From: Christensenella sp. UBA5893
GTDB taxonomy: Bacteria; Bacillota; Clostridia; Christensenellales; UBA1242
Assembly (NCBI GenBank): GCA_002431905.1
Contig: DJER01000021.1
Span: 46,150-110,149, forward strand
Length of the DNA: 64,000 nt
Reading direction: 5' to 3'
Below the pieces are notes generated by a model. That model saw only the letters and a program-made list of their open reading frames with translations, searched no databases and was not told the origin of the DNA. Numbering within the stretch: the first letter of the stretch is position 1; the number at the start of each line of letters is the position of its first letter. A program made the translations under genes and the position numbers. Below, one piece after another: positions 43,489-51,600 of the stretch.

Positions 43489-44475
43489 TTAATATAATAA
43501 TTCAAATTCTTCGTCATATTTTGATTTATTTGCTTTTATTTCTTTATATTTATTTATTAAATAATTTGTCGAATATTCAGTAATTTCTGCAAGATATTCT
43601 TTATATTCTGGAGAAATTTCATAGCCTATTTTTTCAACATTTTCTATTGCTTTTTTTATATCTAATTTATTTACTATATTTTTTAATATTTTGTCAAAAT
43701 TATTGTCGTTTTTTGCAAGATTAACTATCTCTGTTGCTGAGGTATCAAAGCTGGCATCAAAATTACTTTTTACATTTATATGATATGCAAATCTTTGATA
43801 AGGTTCTTTTATATCTTTGTCAACGTCTATATGTTTTTTCAAAATATATGAAGTCAGTTTTTTGCCACAAAATGCAAACTCATTATCTATAAGTGGTGCA
43901 ACTGTTATCTCTTTTGTTTTTGGGTGCTTTATAAAAAATAAATTGCCTTCATGTCTATCTGTTTGCAATGTAATAAAATCAAAAACACAAATTTTGTATA
44001 TGTCATCAACAAATTTCTGTTTGTCAATTTTGTAACCATATGAACAAAGTTCATCCACCATAAATGCATAATCTTCTATTGAGTTTGAAAATTCATAAAA
44101 ATGTGCCATATTACCAAGTTTTATAGCGTTTACAAGTTTTTTCCCATTTTTTGCCACATTGTAAGAAACAACCCCTTCAACACCATTTTTACTTGCTGGC
44201 TCAACATCTGGACTTTCTATTCCAACTTGATTACAAAGTTCTTTGCAAATCAATTCATTTACAATTCGGTTACTTCTTATATCAAAACAAAATATGTCAT
44301 CATATGTTTTGAATATTGCCTTGCCTTTTGGCAAGCAAAACCACCTGTGTCCATATTTTCCAGTTGAAATACCAGATTCGCCAGCACGCTTGATTGTTTT
44401 TGCGTCGTCAAGGAGCAAACCTTTTGCCAATTTTATATCGCTATATTTTTCTGTATTTTTTAAAATTGCCTTCAT
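43489..44475 (-). CDS. HipA-like Ser/Thr kinase, paralogue A
   Basis: A 328-residue protein with kinase landmarks of the HipA/CtkA group. A phosphate-binding Lys is in GKAIFKTYDD near residue 56, and a helix with a conserved Glu is in RIVNELICKELCNQVG. The catalytic loop is LQTDRHEGNLFF near 175, followed by the metal-binding Asp in APLIDNEFAF near 198. HipA kinases phosphorylate translation factors or tRNA synthetases, but the target here is unknown. No HipB-like HTH gene is adjacent. AGGAGAAAAT precedes ATG 44473-44475, 8 bases after paralogue B. Confidence 0.72.
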   Translation of the reverse strand: MKAILKNTEKYSDIKLAKGLLLDDAKTIKRAGESGISTGKYGHRWFCLPKGKAIFKTYDDIFCFDIRSNRIVNELICKELCNQVGIESPDVEPASKNGVEGVVSYNVAKNGKKLVNAIKLGNMAHFYEFSNSIEDYAFMVDELCSYGYKIDKQKFVDDIYKICVFDFITLQTDRHEGNLFFIKHPKTKEITVAPLIDNEFAFCGKKLTSYILKKHIDVDKDIKEPYQRFAYHINVKSNFDASFDTSATEIVNLAKNDNNFDKILKNIVNKLDIKKAIENVEKIGYEISPEYKEYLAEITEYSTNYLINKYKEIKANKSKYDEEFELLY

Positions 44476-44483
44476 ATTTTCTC

Positions 44484-45461
44484 CTATTTAACAATCTCAT
44501 CATCTTCAAGATGTCTTTCTTTTAGTTGTTTTTGATATTCCTCAATTGTAATTTTTTTGGTTGTACTTATTATTTCACAAATATATTCTTCATACTCAAC
44601 TGGAATTTCATAACCAAGTTTTCTAACATTTTCAACAGCATTTTTTGGATCCAAATTTTTTAATACTTCTTTTAGAATAACATCAAATCCTCGGTGTGAA
44701 AGTGCACAATTTACAATGTCTTTTTCCGGAGCGTTGTATTCATAAGGTTTCATATTCCTTGATGTTTGAATAATTCTTGCAAACTTTACATAGTTTGGCA
44801 TTATATCTTCTTTTATATCAGTTTGCTTGTCTTTAATTACCTTTTCAATGCCTTGTCCAAAAAATGCAAATTCATTGTCAATGAGTGGAGCAACTTTAAC
44901 TTCTTTTGTCTTTTTGTCAAGTATAAAAAATATGTTATTTATATGCCTGTCAGTTTGCATTGTAATTGTGTCAAAAACAGCAATTTTGTAAATATCCATT
45001 GTTGCTTTTTTGACGTCAATATTATAATTTTTGTTTCTTAAAATATTAAACGCTTCTCTAAAATCAACAAGTTCATTTGATATAGGGTAGTTAAGTTTGT
45101 TAAATAATTCTTCTGCCGTCAAAAGTTTTTGATGTTTGTTTTGAACAACGTTATAGGAAATAAGTCCACTTATGTTACAAAGCGTTGCAGGTTCAAGTTT
45201 TGGTGCAGGGATGCCAACTTGTTTGCAAAGTTCAGCACAAACGAACTCATTTATTATTCGGTTTTCTCTTATCATAATATAAGAATTGTCGGTAAATGTT
45301 TTAAAAATACCTTTACCACTTGGCAAGCAATACCATTTTTTCCCAAAATCTTCTGTGCTTATTCCAATCTTCCCAAAAAATCTATACTTGGTTTTTATTT
45401 TTCCCAAGTCTATGCCTTTTGCAAGTTTTATATACCCATATTTATATGTGTTTTTTAACAA
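44484..45461 (-). CDS. HipA-like Ser/Thr kinase, paralogue B
   Basis: About 325 residues, same plan as paralogue A: the Lys strand GKGIFKTFTD, RIINEFVCAELCKQVG, the catalytic loop MQTDRHINNIFFI and APLIDNEFAF. I chose the TTG at 45459-45461 (reads LLKNTYKYGYIKLAKG) because GGAG sits seven bases upstream and the N-terminus then aligns with the other paralogues; the frame stays open nine codons further. It is the first gene of the A/B tandem. All catalytic residues look intact. The C-terminal domain of ~120 residues is helical. Confidence 0.7.
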   Translation of the reverse strand: MLKNTYKYGYIKLAKGIDLGKIKTKYRFFGKIGISTEDFGKKWYCLPSGKGIFKTFTDNSYIMIRENRIINEFVCAELCKQVGIPAPKLEPATLCNISGLISYNVVQNKHQKLLTAEELFNKLNYPISNELVDFREAFNILRNKNYNIDVKKATMDIYKIAVFDTITMQTDRHINNIFFILDKKTKEVKVAPLIDNEFAFFGQGIEKVIKDKQTDIKEDIMPNYVKFARIIQTSRNMKPYEYNAPEKDIVNCALSHRGFDVILKEVLKNLDPKNAVENVRKLGYEIPVEYEEYICEIISTTKKITIEEYQKQLKERHLEDDEIVK

Positions 45462-45513
45462 ATTCTTTCTCCATAAATATGCTACCACTTTTGAGCATTT
45501 GTGTCAATATTCA

Positions 45514-45545
45514 CAAAAAAACTCACATAAAATGTGAGTCTTTTT
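45514..45545 (-). terminator. terminator of the rpmH-rnpA-yidD-yidC-jag operon
   Basis: ACTCACAT-AAA-ATGTGAGT with flanking A and T runs, immediately after the jag stop at 45547. Confidence 0.88.
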
Positions 45546-45546
45546 G

Positions 45547-46356
45547 TTAATTATTTTCTTTTGGTTTGATAATTAAATATCTGTGAGGTTCTTCACCTTT
45601 TGAATATGTTTCAACATATTCATTTTCAGCAAGCGCTGTGTGAATAATTCTTCTTTCATTTGCAGTCATTGGCTCAAGTTTTACACTTTGATGTGTTCTT
45701 TCAACTTTTTTTGCCATACGATTTGCAAGTGCAATTAAAGATTCTTCTCTTCTTGCACGATAATTATCGCAATCAATTCTAATTTTCTTTGCATGTCTGT
45801 TGTTCTTTCCAACATAAACACTTGTAAGGTATTGAAGGGCATTTAGTCCTTCGCCACGATACCCAATTAAATCACTTGAACCCAAAATATTGATAAAAAC
45901 TTCATCTTGAGTTTCTTTTATTTCAAGGTCAGCAGTTAAACTAACTTTGTTTAAAAGCCCTTTGACAAAAATTTCTGCCTTCTTTGCATCAGACAATGTT
46001 TTTCCTTTTTTGTCTTCTTTTACTTTTGATGTTATTGTTTCAACTTCTTCTGTGTCATTTTCTTTTTCAATTGGTTTTTCTTCAAGTTCTTCTTTTGTTG
46101 GAATTATTGAACTAACCTTTTCTTCTTTTTCTTCTTCAAAAGAATGTTTGTTTGCAAGTTCTTCTCTTTGTTTATCTCTCTTTTCGTATTTTTCAACTTC
46201 TTCTGGCGAAATCGAAACTAATACTTTTGCTTTTTTGAAAAAACCACCTTGTTCCAATATTTTTATTTCAACATCTTCTCTTGGTGCTTTTAATTCAAAT
46301 AGGGCATTTTCTATTGCTTGTTCAATGTTTTTGCCTGTTGCTTCAACACTTAACAT
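45547..46356 (-). CDS. jag: RNA-binding protein Jag (KhpB)
   Basis: A 269-residue protein with the three-part Jag architecture. The Jag-N domain is at the start (MLSVEATGKNIEQAIENAL), a Glu/Lys-rich linker covers residues ~60-125, a KH domain carries LIGYRGEGLNALQYL, and an R3H domain lies at the C-terminus (MTANERRIIHTAL). KhpB binds RNA with KhpA and affects cell elongation in streptococci. I chose ATG 46354-46356 because GGAGGG precedes it. It overlaps the yidC stop region closely, in the conserved yidC-jag order. Confidence 0.93.
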   Translation of the reverse strand: MLSVEATGKNIEQAIENALFELKAPREDVEIKILEQGGFFKKAKVLVSISPEEVEKYEKRDKQREELANKHSFEEEKEEKVSSIIPTKEELEEKPIEKENDTEEVETITSKVKEDKKGKTLSDAKKAEIFVKGLLNKVSLTADLEIKETQDEVFINILGSSDLIGYRGEGLNALQYLTSVYVGKNNRHAKKIRIDCDNYRARREESLIALANRMAKKVERTHQSVKLEPMTANERRIIHTALAENEYVETYSKGEEPHRYLIIKPKENN

Positions 46357-46367
46357 AATTCCCTCCA

Positions 46368-47561
46368 TTAAATCTTTTTTAATTCATCATCGGATTTTTT
46401 GTTTTTATTACTTTTTTTACTTTGTTTTGGTTGAGTGTCTTCTTTTATTGTTACAACTCTTTCCATTCTCTTTAAAGGTTGTTTGTCTTCTTTTTTTTCT
46501 TGTTGTCTTTTATCACACTTGTCACTAATTAAATTGATTAGTGGGGTAAGGGCAATACTTACAACTTGTGAAGATACAAGATACAATGCAAACATTGTTG
46601 TGTAGAACAAAGTGAATATGCCCATAAATATTGGCATAATTACAAGCATTGCTTTGTTTGCTGGTGCTTGTGGATTTTCTGATTTTTGTTTTTTCATCAT
46701 GAGCCATTGGTTCAAGAATGAAAGTCCTGCACAAAGTATAAGCAAAATAAAGTATCCGTTTGCTCTTCCGTTTGTTTCACGAAGTGGATTCATTATTTGT
46801 TCATACACTTGTTTGTATTCATCTGTTCTTTGTTCTTTTGTAAGTCTTGCAGTTCCTGCATAACTATCAAAAGATGGAATCGAATTTTGGAAAGGACTAT
46901 CTGCAATCCAAATATTGTCTATCAACAAAAAACCTTCTTTTATTTCTTTATGTTTTTTTGCTACGTTTTCATTTGCAATAGCCAAAGTCCCATTTTTTGT
47001 TTCTTCGTTTTCTATTGCATTCATTTCATCCATATATGGTTTGCAAATTTCATACACTGACTTGTCAGGATTTGCCTTTACTTCGTCATATATGTTTTTT
47101 GAATAAGTTTCACTTACGTAACTTGCAACATACTCTTGTTGTAATGTTTCAAACTCTGTTGTAATTTTGTATGAAGCCATTGCATTCATACCATTAAGTA
47201 AAGTAATAAATATTGCAAAAGTTAAACCAAGATTGATAAGCATTGTCAAACATGAACCGATTGGATTGATTTTTTCTCTTTGGTAGAGTTCGCCAAGTTT
47301 TTGGTTTTTAGTTTTGTTGTCATTTGCATATTTTTTGTTTATTGCTTCAACTTGACCTTGAATTTTTTGTTGCATGGTTGCCATTTTTTTGTTTGTTCTT
47401 CTATTGAAAAAGTCAATAGGTGACATAAGTAATTTAATGATAATCGTAAGCACAATAATTGAAAGGGCAAATGAACCAAAAGCATTTTCAAATGCAACAA
47501 TAATCTTTTCCCAAAGACCAGTTGGCATGGTGGCAAGTAGGCCACTTATTATACTATCCAT
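46368..47561 (-). CDS. yidC: membrane protein insertase YidC/OxaI family
   Basis: A 397-residue insertase with a conserved core: the IIIKLLMSPIDFFNRRTNKKM region with the membrane-embedded Arg position nearby, the cytoplasmic coiled loop KKYANDNKTKNQKL, and the final helices (LILCAGLSFLNQWLMMKKQ). There is no lipoprotein signal. An extracytoplasmic insertion of ~130 residues between the second and third core helices is unusually long for a Gram-positive YidC. The C-terminal tail is Lys-rich. GGGAGA precedes ATG 47559-47561. Overlaps yidD by 13 bases. Confidence 0.93.
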   Translation of the reverse strand: MDSIISGLLATMPTGLWEKIIVAFENAFGSFALSIIVLTIIIKLLMSPIDFFNRRTNKKMATMQQKIQGQVEAINKKYANDNKTKNQKLGELYQREKINPIGSCLTMLINLGLTFAIFITLLNGMNAMASYKITTEFETLQQEYVASYVSETYSKNIYDEVKANPDKSVYEICKPYMDEMNAIENEETKNGTLAIANENVAKKHKEIKEGFLLIDNIWIADSPFQNSIPSFDSYAGTARLTKEQRTDEYKQVYEQIMNPLRETNGRANGYFILLILCAGLSFLNQWLMMKKQKSENPQAPANKAMLVIMPIFMGIFTLFYTTMFALYLVSSQVVSIALTPLINLISDKCDKRQQEKKEDKQPLKRMERVVTIKEDTQPKQSKKSNKNKKSDDELKKI

Positions 47562-47824
47562 TTACTATCTCCCTTGATATTTTGTGGTATTGGGTCAAAC
47601 CCAGACTTTCCGTTTGGGCGACACCTACATATCCTTGAAATTGCCAAACTTGTACCTTTAAATATGCCAAACTCTTTTATCGCCATCACAGCATATGTTG
47701 AGCATGACGGATAAAATCTACAAGTTTTTGGAAGCAGTGGAGATATACACCACTTGTATAGGTATATACAAAATAAAAAAATAATTTCTATGGGGAAAAA
47801 TATAATTTTAATTATTTTCTTCAT
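47549..47824 (-). CDS. yidD: membrane protein insertion efficiency factor YidD
   Basis: A 91-residue YidD/haemolytic-domain protein. The signature YKWCISPLLPKTCRFYPSCSTYAVMAIKEFG is spread over residues ~23-53, followed by RCRPNGKSGFDPIP. It has one amphipathic or membrane helix at the N-terminus. It sits between rnpA and yidC as in most bacteria and overlaps both. The start is either ATG 47822-47824 or the ATG three codons upstream; the shorter form resembles known family members. Confidence 0.93.
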   Translation of the reverse strand: MKKIIKIIFFPIEIIFLFCIYLYKWCISPLLPKTCRFYPSCSTYAVMAIKEFGIFKGTSLAISRICRCRPNGKSGFDPIPQNIKGDSKWIV

Positions 47825-48155
47825 ACAAACCATTTTTTACAAAAAGTTGTTTCATATTATCTTTTATTTCAACAAAGGAAAGTTCTTCTATGCCTTGTTT
47901 TGCAGAAAAAATATAGTTAAAGTTTTTCTTTATATTTGGGTATAGTTCACAAAAAGCAGACCTAAGTCTTCTTTTCACTTTGTTTCTCACAACACTTTTG
48001 CCAATTTTTTTTGAAACACTAAAACCAACTTTGGGTTCGTTTAGTTTTGATTTGACAAAAGTTAATAACAAGAGTTTGTAACCTTTTGTTTCTCCATGCT
48101 TATAAACATATTTAAAGTGTTTGTTTTTTCTAAGGCGATTTATGCTTTTAATCAT
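47808..48155 (-). CDS. rnpA: ribonuclease P protein component
   Basis: Protein subunit of RNase P, which trims tRNA 5' ends. A 115-residue basic protein with the RNR motif FSVSKKIGKSVVRNKVKRRLRSAF in its centre (residues ~45-68, shown by its core KSVVRNKVKRRLR). AAAGGAG precedes ATG 48153-48155, nine bases after the rpmH stop. The RNase P RNA gene is not in this window. Confidence 0.95.
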   Translation of the reverse strand: MIKSINRLRKNKHFKYVYKHGETKGYKLLLLTFVKSKLNEPKVGFSVSKKIGKSVVRNKVKRRLRSAFCELYPNIKKNFNYIFSAKQGIEELSFVEIKDNMKQLFVKNGLYEENN

Positions 48156-48164
48156 AATACTCCT

Positions 48165-48305
48165 TTACGCTGCCAAAACTTTTCTACCTCTGTTTCTGCG
48201 ACGTTTTAAAACATTTCTACCACTTTTTGTACTCATTCTTTCTCTGAAGCCATGAACACTTTGTCTTCTTCTCTTTTTTGGTTGATATGTTCTCTTCATT
48301 GCCAT
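48165..48305 (-). CDS. rpmH: 50S ribosomal protein L34
   Basis: A 46-residue basic protein; the core KRTYQPKKRRR and VLKRRRNRGRKVL are diagnostic of L34. AGGAGG lies nine bases before ATG 48303-48305, giving MAMKRTYQ; a second ATG at 48297-48299 would give the more usual MKRTYQ. It is first in the rpmH-rnpA-yidD-yidC-jag operon. Confidence 0.96.
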   Translation of the reverse strand: MAMKRTYQPKKRRRQSVHGFRERMSTKSGRNVLKRRRNRGRKVLAA

Positions 48306-48391
48306 AATACATTTCCTCCTATTCTATTTATTTAGTTAAATTGCAGACAGGCACGATAAAAAACAGAATAGTCTGCGACTAAACTAAACTA

Positions 48392-48420
48392 ATTATATAC
48401 AACGCCCCCAAAAAAATCAA
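48392..48420 (-). promoter_or_regulatory. rpmH operon promoter
   Basis: On the minus strand TTGATT (48415-48420), 17 bases, TATAAT (48392-48397). The ~80-base leader contains GCAGAC...GTCTGC, a possible hairpin. Confidence 0.75.
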
Positions 48421-48457
48421 CTCATATTTTGTAAGTTTATTTAGTATATATACTATA

Positions 48458-48485
48458 TTGACATTTTTTTTGCTTGTGATATACT
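48458..48485 (+). promoter_or_regulatory. promoter of the HipA-like pair C/D
   Basis: TTGACA (48458-48463), 16 bases, extended TGA-TATACT (hexamer 48480-48485). It is divergent from the rpmH promoter. Confidence 0.75.
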
Positions 48486-48502
48486 AATTTTGTAAGGTAG
48501 AT

Positions 48503-49510
48503 ATGCAAAATTGTGAATATAAACCAATTCTAAAAAATCTTGATAAATATGGGGAAATAAAACTTTCCCTTGGTGCTACTATTGACGAAAAAAATAAAGT
48601 GGCAAGAGAAGACCCAAGAACTGGAATTTCATCAAGACATTTTGGTAATTATTGGTATTATTTGGGGGAAGACAAAGTTATTTTCAAATCATTTGAATGT
48701 ATGGAAAACACAAAACCAAACAGAATTGTTAACGAACTTTTGTTTTATGAAATTTCAAAGCAAGTTGGCATTGATTGTGCAAAATGTAAACTCGCTTCAA
48801 TAAATGGAATAAAAGGAATTGCATCTTATAACGTTTTAAACAAAGATGAGTTACTTATAACCGGTTCGGTGCTAAAATATAGAGTGGGCGACTACGAATA
48901 TAACAATAACACCATAAAATCTTACTATAAAGCATTAAAAGAACTAAAATCAAAAGGTTATATAGTCAATATTAAAAAAGAAATATTAAATCTTTACAAA
49001 ATTTGTCTTATTGATGAATTAACACTTCACACAGACCGACACTCCGAAAATATCCAATTTATTAAAAACACAAAAACAAAAGAGATAAAACTTTCTCCAA
49101 TTTTTGACAACGAATTTGCTTTTTGTGCTTTCAATCTTGACAACACAGTAAAAGACTTTAGAACAATAGATTTTGATATTGCAAAAAGTTTGTACAGTTC
49201 AAGTGGAAACTTGCTTCTTGTTAATAAAATTGAAAGTGGAGTTTTGAAATATGACAGAATAAAAAATGATTTGGTTGTTTTTGCAAATAAAAACAAACCT
49301 GCAAAAGAAGTTCTTGTCAATATACTAAAAAATATAGATATTCAAAGTGCAATAAAAAATGTTGAAGATATGGGCATTACCATTTCAGACGATTACAAAG
49401 ATTTGGTTAAGATGATAACCGGTGAAAGTGTAAAGGAGTTTGAACATACAATAGACGCACTGCAAAATGTTGTAAAAAATAAAATGAAATACGACATTCA
49501 AAAATTATAA
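48503..49510 (+). CDS. HipA-like Ser/Thr kinase, paralogue C
   Basis: A 335-residue paralogue of the genes at 43489 and 44484. Landmarks are VIFKSFEC near residue 58 (Lys), RIVNELLFYEISKQVG, the catalytic loop LHTDRHSENIQFI near 180 and the metal Asp in SPIFDNEFAF near 204. The glycine-rich region is ISSRHFGNYWYYLG. AAGGTAG precedes ATG 48503. It is the first gene of a plus-strand tandem, divergent from rpmH. No antitoxin-like partner is seen between it and the promoter. Catalysis looks intact; the target is unknown. Confidence 0.72.
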   Translation: MQNCEYKPILKNLDKYGEIKLSLGATIDEKNKVAREDPRTGISSRHFGNYWYYLGEDKVIFKSFECMENTKPNRIVNELLFYEISKQVGIDCAKCKLASINGIKGIASYNVLNKDELLITGSVLKYRVGDYEYNNNTIKSYYKALKELKSKGYIVNIKKEILNLYKICLIDELTLHTDRHSENIQFIKNTKTKEIKLSPIFDNEFAFCAFNLDNTVKDFRTIDFDIAKSLYSSSGNLLLVNKIESGVLKYDRIKNDLVVFANKNKPAKEVLVNILKNIDIQSAIKNVEDMGITISDDYKDLVKMITGESVKEFEHTIDALQNVVKNKMKYDIQKL

Positions 49511-49520
49511 AGGAGTTTTT

Positions 49521-50537
49521 ATGAGCGTAACCACAGCACAAATAAATACCGAATTCAAACCAATAATAAAAAATATTGGAAGATATGAAAACATAAAACT
49601 TGCCATTGGTGTTATTTTGGATAACTCGCCAAAAAAGTTTAGAGCCGACTATAACACAACAAACTTTGTTGGAATTTCCACAAAATCTTATGGCAATTAT
49701 TGGTTCAAAGTTAATGGCAAAGATGCAATATTCAAATCTTTTGATGCACAAAAAATGACAAAACCTGCAAGAATTGTAAACGAACTTTTATGTATGGAAC
49801 TTTGCAAACAAATTGGTCTCGATTGTGCAACTTGTGAACCTGCAACAATAAAAGGCACAAATGGAATAATCTCTTACAATGTTGCAAAAGGTAATGAACA
49901 ACTTAAAAGTGCTGCCGAAATAAAATATTCTGCGTATGCAAAAGATAGAAAAAACTCACTTTATGACTATTACCATATTTTAAAAGTATTAAAAGCAAGT
50001 GGCTACGATATAAAAATGGGTAAGTCACTTACTCACTTATATAAACTTGCAATTTTTGACTTTTTGACAATGCAAACAGATAGGCACGCCGGGAACATTT
50101 TCTTTTTGTTAAACAAAGATATGTATGAACTAAAAACTGCACCAATTTTTGATAATGAATTTTCATTTTTGGCAAACGACTTGCCAACAATGAATTTGTT
50201 TTATGGAGATGTTGATTTCAACCTGGCAAAATCTTTGTATAATAAGGTTGATGTTGTCTTTGCAATAAAGTCACCAAGTAAGGGCGATAAAGACAAATAC
50301 AACACCATCAAAAAAGACATAATAGACTTTGCAAACAAAAGTCCAAAATCAAAACAAATTTTAACAAACACCTTAAAGAATTTTAATATTAAAAAAGCAA
50401 TAAGAAATGTTGAAAAAATGGGTGTAAAAATTCCACTTTCATACAAAAATTATGTAACTATGATAACCGAATCTATAAAGAAAGATTTGACAAATGATTT
50501 GCAAGAAAACAAAAATTGCGAAACAATTTCAAAATAA
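49521..50537 (+). CDS. HipA-like Ser/Thr kinase, paralogue D
   Basis: A 338-residue paralogue. Lys strand DAIFKSFDA, RIVNELLCMELCKQIG, catalytic loop MQTDRHAGNIFFL near residue 183, metal Asp in APIFDNEFSF near 208. The N-terminus FKPIIKNIGRYENIKLAIG aligns with the three other copies. It starts 10 bases after paralogue C behind AAAGGAG, so C and D are one operon. D has a longer middle segment (SPSKGDKDKYNTIKK) than A and B. Confidence 0.72.
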   Translation: MSVTTAQINTEFKPIIKNIGRYENIKLAIGVILDNSPKKFRADYNTTNFVGISTKSYGNYWFKVNGKDAIFKSFDAQKMTKPARIVNELLCMELCKQIGLDCATCEPATIKGTNGIISYNVAKGNEQLKSAAEIKYSAYAKDRKNSLYDYYHILKVLKASGYDIKMGKSLTHLYKLAIFDFLTMQTDRHAGNIFFLLNKDMYELKTAPIFDNEFSFLANDLPTMNLFYGDVDFNLAKSLYNKVDVVFAIKSPSKGDKDKYNTIKKDIIDFANKSPKSKQILTNTLKNFNIKKAIRNVEKMGVKIPLSYKNYVTMITESIKKDLTNDLQENKNCETISK

Positions 50538-50540
50538 AAT

Positions 50541-50572
50541 AAAAATTGTCCTTTTTGATGGGCAATTTTTTA
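50541..50572 (+). terminator. terminator of the C/D kinase operon
   Basis: AAAAATTG.CC and GG.CAATTTTT form a stem followed by T residues. Confidence 0.82.
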
Positions 50573-50631
50573 TTTTAGTACTATTGCTTTATTGACATAA
50601 TTGTGATAAAATTATTTTGATAGGAGAGAAT

Positions 50632-51588
50632 ATGGCAAAGAATTCTTTTATAAACAAAAAAGCATTACTTTCAATCTTTATTATTCTTGCAATAATTGCT
50701 GGGGGTATTGGCTTATACTTTTTGTTCAAACCAAAAGTTGACCTAAATGCACCTTATAACAATTTTTATGATTACTCAACAGATAAAACAATTGACACTG
50801 CAAAAACATTTAATGCAAGAATATACATTTATCTTACTAAGTGTGAAAACAGAGAAGAAAATGAAACTTTTAAAAAATCAATAAGTGAAAGAAAGTCTAT
50901 TATTGAACAAACACTAAACATATACAATTTCTATTCCACAATTGACACAGAAATGTTAGACAATTTGATTTTTACAAAAGATAATGACAAAAAAATGTTA
51001 AATTATCAAAGGAATATGACAAATAGTTTTGAAAGTCTAAAAAATTCTGCAAATAATTGCAAAAATTACATTGACACATATCTGGACGATATTGATACAA
51101 ATTTTGAAAATAAATCAAACAAAATAATTGTTGATTTGATTGATAATTACAATAATTTGTACTATTTTAACTTTCTAAACAATTTAACCGATTTTTATGT
51201 TAATGCATCCATTATCTATCAAAACTATCTAACACAAACTTTTGACACAAACAAATATTCTGGTTATGCAATAAATTCAGCGTGCTTGTGGCAACAAAAA
51301 CTTGCACTAAAACTATCTTCAAAAGATTGCAATGTTACAGACATTAAAACATCACAAAACAATCTTACAAACTTTTTAGGTCCTGCACTTGAAACATCAA
51401 AAACTTACTTTAACTCACAAGAAACTTTTGATAGCATTTTAGACAATTTCACAAAAGTTGATTATGATAAATGTATTGAAAGTTTGGCAAATAACACATT
51501 CACTTCTTGGGCAAACTCACAAGAATCTGAAGAACTAAAAAGTGGTGCGCACACACTTTTGAACAAGTTTTTTGGGGTGGAAGGTTAA
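50632..51588 (+). CDS. single-pass membrane protein with helical extracytoplasmic domain, unknown
   Basis: About 318 residues. The N-terminus MAKNSFINKKALLSIFIILAII... carries one membrane helix (residues ~12-34). The remainder is Asn/Lys/Asp-rich and mostly helical by heptad-like spacing, with no recognised domain. I chose ATG 50632 because AGGAGAG precedes it. It is followed 12 bases later by a lipoprotein gene of similar size and composition, suggesting that the two act together outside the membrane. Confidence 0.7.
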   Translation: MAKNSFINKKALLSIFIILAIIAGGIGLYFLFKPKVDLNAPYNNFYDYSTDKTIDTAKTFNARIYIYLTKCENREENETFKKSISERKSIIEQTLNIYNFYSTIDTEMLDNLIFTKDNDKKMLNYQRNMTNSFESLKNSANNCKNYIDTYLDDIDTNFENKSNKIIVDLIDNYNNLYYFNFLNNLTDFYVNASIIYQNYLTQTFDTNKYSGYAINSACLWQQKLALKLSSKDCNVTDIKTSQNNLTNFLGPALETSKTYFNSQETFDSILDNFTKVDYDKCIESLANNTFTSWANSQESEELKSGAHTLLNKFFGVEG

Positions 51589-51600
51589 AAGGAGAACTCA

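Noticed and set aside
45947..46528. 193-codon plus-strand Ser/Phe-rich open frame opposite jag
   Set aside because: It mirrors the Glu/Lys-rich linker of Jag; its Ser/Phe richness is what an antisense reading of GAA/AAA codons produces.
48398..48414. T-run plus G5 in the rpmH promoter spacer as a second phase-variable promoter
   Set aside because: Five G is too short to be strongly slippery, and switching an essential ribosomal protein operon is implausible.
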